The notes: a model not told the origin generated them from the letters alone. Positions 43,672-52,899 are shown, counted from the first letter of the stretch. The stretch is DNA of 64,000 nucleotides from Pseudomonas fluorescens (GCF_002022275.1 NZ_MSDF01000013.1:124001-188000), one strand, 5' to 3'. Made by a program: numbers and translations.

Positions 43672-44568
43672 TTACCTTATTTCCGGCTTCGGCTTGCGCC
43701 ACTGGGGCAGACCGATCAATACCACGGCGCTGATGATCACCAGCATTGCCAGCGCTTCTTCTTTACCAATGGTTTCGCCGACGAAGACAATCCCCAACAA
43801 CACCGCCACCGCCGGGTTCACATAGGCATAGCTGGTCGCCGCCGCCGGGCGTACGTGCTTGAGCAAGTACATATAGGCATTGAAGGCGATGATCGAACCG
43901 AACACGGCCAGATAGGCCAGCGCCAACCAGCCTTCTATCGGCGGAATGGCGTGCAGGCGTTCACCGGTCAGCGCGCTGCCCACCAGCAGCAATACACCGG
44001 CGACGATCATCTCCGCCGCACTGGCCATGGCGCCCGCTGGCAGTGGCAAATGCCGGCTCCACACCGAGCCGAAGGCCCAGGACGCGGCAGCAAACAGCAA
44101 CAACATCGCACCGGTCGGGCTTGATTGCAGGTTGGAACCCATATTGAGCATGGCAATACCGATAATCCCCAGCACCACCCCGGCCCATTCCAGACGCGTA
44201 TTACGCGCGCCCCAGAAATAACCGCACAGCAAGGTAAACAACGGCACCGTCGCCACCGCCAGCGCGGCTACGCCGGAGGCCACCCCGGTGTGCTCGGCCA
44301 CCGTCACCGCGCCATTACCGAAAGTCAGCAACAACACGCCGATCTTGGCCGCCGCCTTCCACTGCACCCAGGTCGGCGCCGGCGCCCCGCGCCAGCGCAA
44401 ATAGCCATACATCGCCAAACCGGCCAGCAAAAAGCGAATCCCGCCGAGCATCAACGGCGGCCAGTACTCCACGCCAATGCGGATCACCAGGTAGGTGGAA
44501 CCCCAAATCACATACAACGCAAAAAAGGCGGCGATCAACGGTAAGGGGAAGCGACGTGGGCCAGGCAT
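43672..44568 (-). CDS. yedA: YedA-like EamA-family exporter
   Basis: A 298-residue ten-helix DMT transporter. The start FPLPLIAAFFALYVIWGSTYLVIRIGVEYWPPLMLGGIRFLLAG is characteristic of YedA, and the second EamA repeat ends ALAMLVIISAVVLIGLP. YedA-type proteins are presumed metabolite or drug exporters. It is divergent from an Lrp-type regulator (161-base gap), which suggests control of export by an amino acid ligand. Confidence 0.87.
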   Translation of the reverse strand: MPGPRRFPLPLIAAFFALYVIWGSTYLVIRIGVEYWPPLMLGGIRFLLAGLAMYGYLRWRGAPAPTWVQWKAAAKIGVLLLTFGNGAVTVAEHTGVASGVAALAVATVPLFTLLCGYFWGARNTRLEWAGVVLGIIGIAMLNMGSNLQSSPTGAMLLLFAAASWAFGSVWSRHLPLPAGAMASAAEMIVAGVLLLVGSALTGERLHAIPPIEGWLALAYLAVFGSIIAFNAYMYLLKHVRPAAATSYAYVNPAVAVLLGIVFVGETIGKEEALAMLVIISAVVLIGLPQWRKPKPEIR

Positions 44569-44728
44569 TGGGTAGCTCTGCGGCAGGGGACGGGAGGCTT
44601 ATTCTAGAAAAGCAGTCCGGCAAACATAAGTTACAAAACCTGTTTAAAGCGCCCGTACACTTTCCAAAACATGGTTATGAAGGCTATAACCCGTGCTTTC
44701 GAAAGCCCTGCGCAAATGGAGCCTTATC

Positions 44729-45190
44729 ATGGACAAATACGACCGCATGCTCCTCAGCGCCCTGCTCGAAGACGGCCGCGCGTCCTACGCGCAACTCGCC
44801 CGCACCGTAAACCTCTCCGCCCCCGCCGTGGCCGAACGCGTGGCCAAACTGGAAGCCAGCGGCGTGATCACCGGGTACCAGGCCAAGGTGGACATGTCCA
44901 AAGTGGGCTTGCCGATTCAGTGTGTGATTGAGTTGCGGCTGACCAATCATGGCAGCCAGAAGGTGTATGACGCCTTGGGTGAAATTCCGGAACTGACCGA
45001 GTGCCACCGGGTGACGGGTGACCCGTGCGTGATCATGCAAGCGGCGGTGGGCTCGATGCCGGAGTTGGAGAACCTGATCAACCGGATTGCGAAGTTCGGG
45101 TTCAGCAAGACGTCGATTATTTTGTCGAGCGCGATAGAACGGCGGGTGCCGTTGGGGCAGTTGGAGGCCAATGGGAAAAATGGTGGCTGA
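44729..45190 (+). CDS. Lrp/AsnC-family regulator divergent from the YedA-like exporter
   Basis: A 153-residue feast/famine regulator. The winged helix (DKYDRMLLSALLEDGRASYAQLARTVNLSAPAVAERVAKLEASGVITGY) is followed by the RAM ligand-binding domain with the TECHRVTGDPCVIMQAAVG core. ATG 44729 has TGGAG upstream; a longer frame adds 12 residues without support. Its likely target is the divergently transcribed exporter, as commonly seen in the family. The effector is not known. Confidence 0.88.
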   Translation: MDKYDRMLLSALLEDGRASYAQLARTVNLSAPAVAERVAKLEASGVITGYQAKVDMSKVGLPIQCVIELRLTNHGSQKVYDALGEIPELTECHRVTGDPCVIMQAAVGSMPELENLINRIAKFGFSKTSIILSSAIERRVPLGQLEANGKNGG

Positions 45191-45204
45191 ACCACCGCCA
45201 TCGC

Positions 45205-45334
45205 TCGTTCCCACGCTCTGCGTGGGAATGCATCCTGTGACGCTCTGCGTCACCTGGCGCAGGACCTTAACTACTCGCCGACTTCGGGACGCGGAGCGTC
45301 CAGGGCGGCATTCCTTTGCTGCGCCTGGGAACGA
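45205..45334. repeat. Degenerate TCGTTCCCACGC-type inverted repeat
   Basis: The left part tcgttcccacgctctgcgtg and right end tgggaacga resemble the more perfect copy at 50099-50211, with gacgctctgcgtca and gacgcggagcgtc sub-palindromes inside. The right arm is eroded. It lies in the 415-base gap after the Lrp gene. Confidence 0.78.
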
Positions 45335-45341
45335 TCAAACC

Positions 45342-45430
45342 ACCGCTATCGCAGGCAAGCCAGCTCCCACAGGTGACCGAGTTGCCAGGCCGGGACGCAA
45401 TCTACTGTGGGAGCTGGCTTGCCAGCGATG
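45342..45430. repeat. REP doublet, arms-outward orientation
   Basis: atcgcaggcaagccagctcc at the left and gggagctggcttgccagcga at the right: the order is reversed relative to normal REPINs, as at 42192-42266. The rest of the gap to 45605 shows only a weak upstream frame and a GGAG site for the next gene. Confidence 0.82.
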
Positions 45431-45605
45431 ACGTCATTGGCTTCACCACTTCCCGTTCTCTTGCAGGACATTTCCGAGCGACGTTTCAAGCCTTGTTCTG
45501 CCGGTATCTCACCACTAATCTTCACCGCGTCGTCGGCCCTTCGATGACCGGAAGTGCAAGTCCGAATACGCAGGAGGAGATAGCTAAAGATTCCGGAGAT
45601 TCACC

Positions 45606-45914
45606 ATGGTCAAAGCAACTTCTACTTCAACTGATACCCAAACAAACTTCCTCAGCGAAGACGCCCTACTCAACCGCCGAGCCATCGACTACTACCTCAA
45701 AGCCTCCGCTCCAGATGCGCCCAATTTCGTGCTGAACGACAACCTGAGTTTCGAAGATGCCCTGGCCCATGCTGCTGACTTGCTGCATTGCGCGGTGGAG
45801 ACAGCGCCGTCGCTGGATGAGGCGGCGAACCCGCAGCTGCGGGCGGTGATGCATTTGGTGGGGATGGCGAAGGAGGTGGTGGATCGGGCGTTGGCGTGTG
45901 TGCAGCCTCGATAG
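45606..45914 (+). CDS. Small Pseudomonas DUF6124/DUF3077-like protein
   Basis: A 102-residue protein with a polar Ser/Thr-rich start, then a helical domain (LLNRRAIDYYLKASAP ... NLSFEDALAHAADLLHCAVETAPSL ... HLVGMAKEVVDRALACV). The AxDYYL and DALAHAxDLL blocks resemble a family of short Pseudomonas proteins classed as DUF6124 or DUF3077, which often occur in many scattered copies next to REP-type repeats. GGAG precedes the ATG. Function unknown. Confidence 0.75.
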   Translation: MVKATSTSTDTQTNFLSEDALLNRRAIDYYLKASAPDAPNFVLNDNLSFEDALAHAADLLHCAVETAPSLDEAANPQLRAVMHLVGMAKEVVDRALACVQPR

Positions 45915-45948
45915 CCTGAAGGACGCCATTTTGTGGCGAATGGGCTGT

Positions 45949-46081
45949 TGTGGTGAGCGGGCTTGCCCCGCGTTGGGCTGCGCAGCGGCCCCAATCAGGG
46001 CGCCGCGTTCGTTCAGTCAGGACCGAGTGTCAGGTTTGGGGCTGCTGCGCAGCCCAACGCGGGGCAAGCCCGCTCGCCACA
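45949..46081. repeat. Long inverted repeat, second copy of the GTGGCGAGC family
   Basis: Arms gtggtgagcgggcttgccc / gggcaagcccgctcgccac with the inner cgttgggctgcgcagcgg pair, matching the element at 40734-40866. It lies between the DUF gene and the convergent exonuclease gene. Confidence 0.85.
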
Positions 46082-46116
46082 ACTGGCGCTCTAGCCGCAT
46101 GAGATGTGCGCGGGGT

Positions 46117-46728
46117 TTAGAACCCGCGATGCTTTTTCAGGTGTTCATTGATCTTCGCCGCCGGCACTTTCTGTAGGGAGCACAGCAGCTCATGGGACAG
46201 TTCGCGCAAACCGTGGGTGCCACGCAGTTCCTGGGCCAAATGCGCCGTCAGGTTCGCTGCCATCTCCGCATCCGCCATCGCCCGGTGAGCCTTGCCGGTG
46301 TGGGGCAGTTGGGCGAAGGCATTCAGGGTGCCGAGTTTGTGGTTGGGCGCCGACGGCATCAAGCGGCGCGCCAGCAGCAGGGAACAGGCGAATTTTTGCA
46401 GGCGGGTGCGGCGGATCAGGCCCAGTTCGAAGTCCCAGAACTTCTGGTCGAACGCGGCGTTGTGCGCGAGCAGCGGCGTGACGCCGACGAACTCATTCAC
46501 TTCATTCATCACCCGCTCGGCCGGCGGCGCGCTGCGCAGCATGGCGTTGCTGATGCCGGTGAGTTGCTCGATAAAGCCCGGCACGCGCACGCCTGCGTTC
46601 ATCAGGCTCTGGTAGCGGTCCACGATCTGGCCGCGCTCGAGGATGACCACCGCGATTTCCGTGGCGCGGCAGTGGCTGCTCGGGGTGATGCCGGTGGTTT
46701 CAAAGTCGATGACCGCTATACGTTCCAA
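46117..46728 (-). CDS. DnaQ-like DEDDh 3'-5' exonuclease
   Basis: A 203-residue exonuclease. Motif I VIDFETTG (Asp, Glu), motif II LLAHNAAFDQKF (Asp), and motif III HRAMADAEMAANL (His...Asp) give the DEDDh set. It is longer than oligoribonuclease and resembles the PolC-type stand-alone exonucleases; the last 30 residues (KVPAAKINEHLKKH) form a lysine-rich helix. It may act on DNA or RNA ends. It lies 25 bases after the NYN-domain gene and is probably in one operon with it. Confidence 0.9.
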   Translation of the reverse strand: MERIAVIDFETTGITPSSHCRATEIAVVILERGQIVDRYQSLMNAGVRVPGFIEQLTGISNAMLRSAPPAERVMNEVNEFVGVTPLLAHNAAFDQKFWDFELGLIRRTRLQKFACSLLLARRLMPSAPNHKLGTLNAFAQLPHTGKAHRAMADAEMAANLTAHLAQELRGTHGLRELSHELLCSLQKVPAAKINEHLKKHRGF

Positions 46729-46753
46729 ACCTGTTCCAACTCCGTCTAACTGA

Positions 46754-47230
46754 TTATTTGAGCAGCAACGCGCCTTCGATCGGCACGTAGCGGCTGGCGG
46801 CGCGTATCAGTGAATTGGCCGTCAGCCCCGGCACGCCGTAGGCCACGGCTTGAACGCCATGCTTTTGGATGATGCGTTCGAGCAGCATGTCGAAGTCACC
46901 GTCGCCGGAGGCCAGCACCACTTCGTCGACGTGGTCGGCGGCGTCCATGATGTCCAGGGTAATGCCCACGTCCCAGTCGCCTTTGGCCGAGCCGTCGGCG
47001 CGCTGGATGTAGGGTTTGAGTTTTACCGTGAAGCCCAGGTTGCGCAGGATTTGCTGGAACTGCTGCTGCTTGCTGTCGCCACGGTCGATGGCATACGCAT
47101 ACGCCTCGACGATCTGCCCGCGCGAGCTGATGTCAGCCCACAGCGCGGCGTAGTTGAAGTGGCAGCCATACGCCTGGCGCACGGTGTAATAGAGGTTTTG
47201 TACATCGGCGAACACCGCAATTTTCTTCAC
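46754..47230 (-). CDS. NYN/LabA-like domain protein (putative nuclease)
   Basis: A 158-residue NYN-domain (LabA/DUF88-like) protein. The acidic PIN-like active-site residues are visible in FADVQNLYY (Asp near 9), GDWDVGITLDIMD, and ASGDGDFDML. Such domains are predicted RNases. It precedes the DEDDh exonuclease gene on the same strand, a pairing that suggests joint action on nucleic acids. Direct evidence for activity is lacking. Confidence 0.88.
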   Translation of the reverse strand: MKKIAVFADVQNLYYTVRQAYGCHFNYAALWADISSRGQIVEAYAYAIDRGDSKQQQFQQILRNLGFTVKLKPYIQRADGSAKGDWDVGITLDIMDAADHVDEVVLASGDGDFDMLLERIIQKHGVQAVAYGVPGLTANSLIRAASRYVPIEGALLLK

Positions 47231-47350
47231 CGCACTTCCTCATGACAGCCAGGCGCCAGCGCCCGGAAAGGTTGCCAGTATGCCAGCCACAGGAAAGTTT
47301 CAGCGAAAAATCAGCCCGGGGCGACGAAGCGCACCGGGCTTGAGGGGGTG

Positions 47351-48121
47351 TCAGACGAAGGAGTCGTCGTCGCCAAAGGAGGAGGAATCGTCGGAATAGT
47401 CGCTGTCGGCAAAGCTGTCCGAGGAATTGTCGTTGCCCCAGCTGTCATTGCCACCGGCAAACTTCTGGTCGTCATTGCCCCAGTTGCCATTGTCACTGGC
47501 CGGCGCCGGCTCTTCCCGGATGATTTCTTCCACGACCTGCGGCTGTTGCGAGTTGTGGTTGAACAGGCTGCTGATGCCTTCGGCCAGCATCACGCCACCG
47601 GCCACACCGGCGGCGGTTTTCAGCGCGCCACCGAGGAAGCCACTGCCGATGGGCGCGGCGGGCGCCTGCTGCGGCTGCTGGTAGTTCTGCTGCGGCGCGC
47701 CGTAGTTTTGCTGTGGCGCAGGCTGGCCAAACTGAGGCCGCGCCGGTTCACGCCAGCCACCAGAGGAAGGCGGAGCACTTTGGGCAGGCTGCGAATCGCG
47801 GCTGCTACCACCCCCAAAGATGCTCGACAGGAAGCCGCCACTGCTCGGCGCCGGTTGTGCAGCCTGGGATTTGGCTTGTTGCAGTTCATCCTGCAATTGC
47901 TGGATCTGCTGCGCCTGCTGCTTGTTCTGCGCGTCGAGGCTCTTGATCGCGTGTTCCTGCACCAGAATCGACTGGGTCATGTAGTACCCGGCCGCCGGTT
48001 GGCGCGTCAGGTGCTCCTTGATCCGCGCTTCGGCCAGGGCGTCGCGGGGGGCTGAGTCCGTTTCGGCTTGTTGCAACCGTGAAAACAGTCCATCGATCAG
48101 GGTTTGCTCTTCGCTGTTCAT
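47351..48121 (-). CDS. DUF2076 family protein
   Basis: A 256-residue protein. ATG 48121 gives MNSEEQTLIDGLFSRLQQAE, the DUF2076 signature. Residues about 60-95 are a glutamine-rich coiled coil (KQQAQQIQQLQDELQQAK), followed by a Gln/Pro/Ala/Gly low-complexity region, one short hydrophobic segment (IGSGFLGGALKTAAGVAGGVMLAEGI), and an acidic Ser/Asp/Asn tail. No classical signal peptide. It is sometimes annotated as a periplasmic ligand-binding sensor protein, which the sequence here does not prove. Confidence 0.83.
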   Translation of the reverse strand: MNSEEQTLIDGLFSRLQQAETDSAPRDALAEARIKEHLTRQPAAGYYMTQSILVQEHAIKSLDAQNKQQAQQIQQLQDELQQAKSQAAQPAPSSGGFLSSIFGGGSSRDSQPAQSAPPSSGGWREPARPQFGQPAPQQNYGAPQQNYQQPQQAPAAPIGSGFLGGALKTAAGVAGGVMLAEGISSLFNHNSQQPQVVEEIIREEPAPASDNGNWGNDDQKFAGGNDSWGNDNSSDSFADSDYSDDSSSFGDDDSFV

Positions 48122-48292
48122 GGCGACCTCGTTAGATTGCCGGTAGAAATCATGGGCTCGCCTGTGATCAGGCGGGCTACGCACTAGTTATGGGGGTGTT
48201 ACCAGACGTTTCAATGGCCTTTACGCAAGGTTTACGTTTGCTCACCTTTCTTCATGATCGGTTAAAGTGTCGTCCTTGCTTTTAGGCCTGTG

Positions 48293-48961
48293 ATGACCCT
48301 GATGAATCCGTTAGACGTGCTGCGCGACTCCTTTCGTTTTACCCGTGGCAACCTGGGCGCCATCGTCCAGCTGTGCCTGCCGCTGGTGATCCTCGAAGCC
48401 CTGCTGCAACAGGTGCTCGACCACACGCTGGGCCCGGATGCCTTCCCCGGCTATAGCGTGGTGGTGGGGTTGCTGGTGTACCCGCTGTACACCGGCGCGC
48501 TGATTCTGTTTCTGGATGCGCGCACCCGTGGCGAGTCGCCGAGCACCAAGGATTTGTGGGCCATGGCGCTGAGCCTGTGGCCGCGTTTCGCCCTGTTGAC
48601 GGCAATGAGCACCCTCTTGATTTTGCTCGGTCTGTCGCTGTATTTCCTGCCGGGCCTGTGGCTGATGGTGGTGCTGGCGTTTGCCGAGTACTTGCTGGTG
48701 TTGCGCGGTATGTCGGCGCTGGAGGCGATGAAGGAAAGTTTTCGCCTGACCCGTGGGCATTTCTGGCGAATCCTGGTGTGCCTGCTGTGTGTGATGACGC
48801 CGTTGTGGCTGCTCAAAGGCGCCAGCGTCGCGGCCTATCCAAACCCCGCGCCGCTGCTGGGCGTGCTGATCGACAGCGCCCACAGCTTCCTGCAACTGTT
48901 CACCAGCGTCGTCTTGTTCCGTTTATTCATGCTGATCGGTGGCGATGCCGACGCGCGGTGA
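48293..48961 (+). CDS. yciC: YciC-like (UPF0259) membrane protein
   Basis: A 222-residue inner-membrane protein with about five to six hydrophobic segments. It starts PLDVLRDSFRFTRGNLGAIVQLCLPLVIL, and the SALEAMKESFRLTRGHFWRI repeat-like block is a YciC/UPF0259 feature. AGG lies six bases before ATG 48293; a second in-frame ATG is three codons on. The function is unknown. The next gene follows 40 bases later on the same strand. Confidence 0.84.
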   Translation: MTLMNPLDVLRDSFRFTRGNLGAIVQLCLPLVILEALLQQVLDHTLGPDAFPGYSVVVGLLVYPLYTGALILFLDARTRGESPSTKDLWAMALSLWPRFALLTAMSTLLILLGLSLYFLPGLWLMVVLAFAEYLLVLRGMSALEAMKESFRLTRGHFWRILVCLLCVMTPLWLLKGASVAAYPNPAPLLGVLIDSAHSFLQLFTSVVLFRLFMLIGGDADAR

Positions 48962-49001
48962 TATGCTCCGTGCCACCTCCAAATCGCTATAAGCCGAGCC
49001 G

Positions 49002-50090
49002 ATGACCCGTTTATTGCGCATAACCTTGCTGAGCCTGTTGTTTATCGCAGGCGTGCTCACGGCTTTGATCTACAGCCTGACCTGGCGCCCGGACGACAAG
49101 CAGATCCTGCCGGTGAGCTGCGTCGCGCCGCGTGCGCCAACTCTGTTGCCGGGGCAGGCGCTCAAGGTCATGACCTGGAACGTGCAATACCTGGCGGGCA
49201 AGAACTACGTGTTCTGGTACGACACCGCCGACGGCAGCGGCCCGGATGACCTGCCGACAGTGGAAGACATGGCCTTCAGCCTGGATGAAGTGGCACGCGT
49301 GATTCGCGACGAACAGCCCGACATCCTGCTGTTGCAGGAACTCGACGAAGGCGCCAAATCGTCCCACTATCAGGACCAGGTCGCGCTGCTTCAGGAGCGC
49401 TTGGTCGACCTATACCCGTGCAGCGCCCAAGCCTTCGACTGGAAAGCCGACTTTGTACCCAGCCTGCATATTTTCGGCAGTGTGGGTCGCAAGCTCGTGA
49501 CGCTGAGCCGCTACCAGATCGAACACGCTGAGCGCCTGCAACTGCCGGTGTCCCCGGCCAACTTCATCAGTCGCCAATTCCAGCCCAAACCCGCCTTGTT
49601 GCTGACCTACCTGCCGTTGAGCGATGGCGGCCAACTGGCGGTGCTCAACACACGCCTGGATGGCGACGTGCCCGGGCGCACAGCCGTGCAGGAACAGGTA
49701 AAGGCCACGGTAAAATTGCTGGATAAGTTCGAAGGCCGGGGCACGCCCTGGCTGATTGGCGGGGATTTCAACCTGCTGCCACTGGGGCAATTCCTGCGTC
49801 TGGATGCGGGCAAGCGCGGGCAATATTCGCCGGACAGTGAGCTGCATTTGCTGTGGGATAAATACCCGATGATTCCGAGTAACAGTGAATCCAGCGGTAT
49901 TGATCGTAAGAAATGGCTGACGCACTTCCCGAATGACCCGCGCGTGGACGGGCCGGATCGCACCCTGGATTACCTGTTTTACAGCCCGAGGATCAAGCGG
50001 GTGGAGGCCAAGGTGCGTCAGGAAGATACGTTGCGCATTTCCAATCACTTGCCCGTGATTGCGCGGTTTCTGCTGCCCGCCGCGCAATAA
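49002..50090 (+). CDS. Endonuclease/exonuclease/phosphatase-family protein
   Basis: A 362-residue membrane-anchored EEP-fold phosphodiesterase. A single N-terminal helix (LLRITLLSLLFIAGVLTALIYSL) is followed by the catalytic elements MTWNVQYLAG (Asn), DILLLQELDEG (Glu), WLIGGDFNLLP (Asp-Asn), and the closing SNHLPVIARF (Asn-His). A TATAAG lies eight bases before the ATG and there is no clear ribosome site, so a very short or absent leader is possible. The substrate could be a phospholipid head group, a nucleic acid or a small phosphoester. A perfect inverted repeat follows the stop. Confidence 0.88.
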   Translation: MTRLLRITLLSLLFIAGVLTALIYSLTWRPDDKQILPVSCVAPRAPTLLPGQALKVMTWNVQYLAGKNYVFWYDTADGSGPDDLPTVEDMAFSLDEVARVIRDEQPDILLLQELDEGAKSSHYQDQVALLQERLVDLYPCSAQAFDWKADFVPSLHIFGSVGRKLVTLSRYQIEHAERLQLPVSPANFISRQFQPKPALLLTYLPLSDGGQLAVLNTRLDGDVPGRTAVQEQVKATVKLLDKFEGRGTPWLIGGDFNLLPLGQFLRLDAGKRGQYSPDSELHLLWDKYPMIPSNSESSGIDRKKWLTHFPNDPRVDGPDRTLDYLFYSPRIKRVEAKVRQEDTLRISNHLPVIARFLLPAAQ

Positions 50091-50098
50091 CCTCCGAG

Positions 50099-50211
50099 GA
50101 TCGTTCCCACGCTCCGCGTGGGAACGCATCCGGTGACGCTCCGCGTCACGACCTTGGAAGCAGACGCAGAGCGTCCAGGGCGGCATTCCCACGCGGAGCG
50201 TGGGAACGATC
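50099..50211. repeat. REPIN-like inverted repeat, GATCGTTCCCACGC family
   Basis: Perfect terminal arms gatcgttcccacgctccgcg / cgcggagcgtgggaacgatc with inner gacgctccgcgtca and gacgcagagcgtc stems. A degenerate relative lies at 45205-45334. Confidence 0.88.
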
Positions 50212-50235
50212 ACTTATTCGGCGACTGACACACTG

Positions 50236-50279
50236 CCTTCGCGAGCAAGTCGAATCGTCGCACCGCCGCTCCCACATTT
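50236..50279. repeat. Single REP-like unit
   Basis: ccttcgcgagcaagtcgaat cgtcgcaccgccgctcccac att resembles one arm of a further REP subtype found singly. It sits between the inverted repeat and the 3' end of hrpB. Confidence 0.55.
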
Positions 50280-50293
50280 GATCTCCACAGGCC

Positions 50294-52801
50294 TTACTTA
50301 CGGGGTTTGATCCGGGCGGTTGCTTCGGCAACTAAAGGATCATCCGGCCAGTAATGCTTCGGATACCTTCCCTTCAAATCCTTCTTCACCTCGGCGTACG
50401 TACTGCGCCAGAAGTTCGCCAGGTCCTGCGTCACCTGCACCGGCCGCCGCGCCGGGGACAGCAGGTGCAGTTTCACCACCTGCCGCCCACCGGCAATGCG
50501 CGGCGTGTCCGCCAGCCCGAACAGCTCCTGCAAACGCACCGCCAGAATCGGCGGCTGCTCGCTGTAATCCAGCCGCACCGACGAGCCCGACGGCACTTTC
50601 ACATGCTGCGGCGCCAGTTCATCCAGCCGCTGGGGCAAGGGCCACGGCAGCAGGTTATGCAGGAAGCTGGAGATATCTAGGTTGGAAAAATGGCTCAAGC
50701 GCGAGACTTTGCCCAGGTACGGCATCAACCAGTGTTCAAGGCTGGCGAGCAAGGCGCTGTCACTGAGGTCCGGCCATTCGCTGGTTTTGCCAGCGTCCAG
50801 CTGGCGCAGCAGCATGACGCGGGCTTGCCATTGACGCAGCTCGGGCGTCCACGGCAGCAACTCCAAGCCTTTGCGCCGTACCAGGTTAACCAGCGCCTGG
50901 CTGCGCGCGGACTCGTCGAGGCCGGTCAGCGGTTCGCGGCTGAGCACCAGTTCGCCGACTTTGCGCTGGCGTTCAGCGCGCAACACACCTTCGCGCTCAT
51001 CCCAATCCAACTGGTCAACGTTGCGCACTTGCTCAGCCAAGACGGTGTCGAACAGCGCCGGATCAAAGTCCGCCGCGAGGTAGATACGTTCTTCGCGCTG
51101 ACCCTGACGGCTGCCAAGGTCGGCGATCACCAGCCAGGCTTGCTTCATCAGGCTGTCGGCTTCGGCGAACAGCGCGGCGCGGCCATTGGCCAGGCGGTAT
51201 TCGGCACCACCGGAGCGGCGTTGCTGGGCGACGCGGTCCGGGTAGGCCAGCGCCAGCAAGGCGCCGAGCCAGCGCGGGTGGTCGGGGTCGGCCACCGGTT
51301 GCGTCGCTTTGCCTCTTAGATAGCCGCGATATTGCCGGGCGAGTTGCTTGGCGCGCTGCACGCCACCTTGAGTGCCGCGCGCGCGTTCTTCGCCGCTGAG
51401 CAGGGCCAGACGGCTGTGCAGATCCGCGCCGCCACCGCGCAAGATATCGCGCTCACCCAACAGCGCAGCGACGTCACACGCGGTGGTCGCCAGCCCCAAG
51501 TCCTGCCCGCGCAACAGCAAATGCGCGATACGCGGGTGGGCCGGCAGCTCGGCCATCTTCTGGCCGTGGCCGGTCAGTTTGTCTTCATTCAATGCGCCGA
51601 GGCGCACCAGCAAATCCTGGGCCTGCGCGTAGGCGGCGGTGGGCGGTACGTCCAACCAGACCAATTGCGCAGGCGTGACGCCCCAACGCGACAGTTGCAA
51701 GGCCAGGCCGGCAAGATCAGCCGCGAGGATTTCCGCGCTGCCGTACGCGGCCAAACCTTCATGCTGGTCCTCGGACCACAGGCGATAACACACGCCCGGC
51801 TCCAGCCGCCCTGCCCGGCCGGCACGCTGGGTGGCGCTGGCGCGGGAGATGCGCTGGGTGTCGAGGCGGGTCATGCCGCTGCCGGGGTCGAAACGCGGCA
51901 CCCGCGCCAGCCCGGCGTCGATCACCACGCGCACGCCGTTGATGGTCAGGCTGGTCTCGGCGATGTTGGTGGCCAGCACCACTTTGCGTTTGCCGATGGG
52001 GGCCGGGTCGATGGCGGCGCGCTGGGCGTTGAGGTCGAGTTCACCGTGCAACGGGCACAACAGCACATCAGGGCGATCACCCAGGGCGTCGGCCAGTTGC
52101 TGGTTAACCCGGCGAATCTCCGCCTGCCCCGGCAGAAACACCAGCACGCTGCCGGTTTCGTCGTGCAGGGCTTCGAGGATGGTTTGCACAACCCGTGGCT
52201 CGATAAATTCACCGGCCTGATACGGCCGCCCCCAGCGCATCTGCACCGGGAACATGCGCCCTTCGCTGCGCAAGATGGGCGCGTCGTTCAGCAGCCCGGA
52301 CAGGCGTTCGCCTTCGAGGGTGGCCGACATCAGCAGGATTTTCAGCGGCTGCTCGTCGCGAAACAGGTCGCGACCATTAAGGCTCAGGGCCAGCGCGAGG
52401 TCGGCGTCGAGGCTGCGTTCGTGGAACTCGTCAAAGATCAGCAGGCCCACGCCGTCGAGCGCCGGGTCGTCCTGCAGGCGACGGGTGAGGATGCCTTCGG
52501 TGACCACTTCGATGCGCGTGTTGGGGCCGACTTTGCTGTCGAGACGAATGCGATAGCCGACGGTTTCACCGACCTTTTCACCCAGCTCGCTGGCCAGCCG
52601 TTCAGCCGCGGCGCGGGCGGCGAGGCGACGAGGTTCGAGCATCAGGATGGTCTGCCCGGCCAGCCACGCTTCGTTCAACAGCGCGAGGGGCACACGGGTG
52701 GTTTTACCGGCGCCGGGCGGCGCTTCCAGCACGGCTTCATGGCGAATCGCCAAGGCGTCACGCAGGGCGGGTAAAACATCATCAATCGGCAACGAATTCA
52801 T
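50294..52801 (-). CDS. hrpB: ATP-dependent helicase HrpB
   Basis: An 835-residue DEAH/RHA-type helicase. Walker A is APPGAGKTTRVP, the Walker B box is DEFHERSLD, motif III is MSATLEG, and motif VI is ATQRAGRAGR. HrpB-specific C-terminal domains follow to about residue 835, the usual length. I chose ATG 52801, MNSLPIDDVLPALR, with GGAG upstream. The nucleic acid substrate of HrpB is not well defined. The gene is leftward. A REPIN lies upstream. Confidence 0.94.
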   Translation of the reverse strand: MNSLPIDDVLPALRDALAIRHEAVLEAPPGAGKTTRVPLALLNEAWLAGQTILMLEPRRLAARAAAERLASELGEKVGETVGYRIRLDSKVGPNTRIEVVTEGILTRRLQDDPALDGVGLLIFDEFHERSLDADLALALSLNGRDLFRDEQPLKILLMSATLEGERLSGLLNDAPILRSEGRMFPVQMRWGRPYQAGEFIEPRVVQTILEALHDETGSVLVFLPGQAEIRRVNQQLADALGDRPDVLLCPLHGELDLNAQRAAIDPAPIGKRKVVLATNIAETSLTINGVRVVIDAGLARVPRFDPGSGMTRLDTQRISRASATQRAGRAGRLEPGVCYRLWSEDQHEGLAAYGSAEILAADLAGLALQLSRWGVTPAQLVWLDVPPTAAYAQAQDLLVRLGALNEDKLTGHGQKMAELPAHPRIAHLLLRGQDLGLATTACDVAALLGERDILRGGGADLHSRLALLSGEERARGTQGGVQRAKQLARQYRGYLRGKATQPVADPDHPRWLGALLALAYPDRVAQQRRSGGAEYRLANGRAALFAEADSLMKQAWLVIADLGSRQGQREERIYLAADFDPALFDTVLAEQVRNVDQLDWDEREGVLRAERQRKVGELVLSREPLTGLDESARSQALVNLVRRKGLELLPWTPELRQWQARVMLLRQLDAGKTSEWPDLSDSALLASLEHWLMPYLGKVSRLSHFSNLDISSFLHNLLPWPLPQRLDELAPQHVKVPSGSSVRLDYSEQPPILAVRLQELFGLADTPRIAGGRQVVKLHLLSPARRPVQVTQDLANFWRSTYAEVKKDLKGRYPKHYWPDDPLVAEATARIKPRK

Positions 52802-52899
52802 ACTGGCTCCAAAGCAGAGCGGCGAGTATAACGGCGAACGGCCGGATGCCGGTGGCGGTCTCAAACACACCACCCGATTGACTTGGCAACACGATCTAC

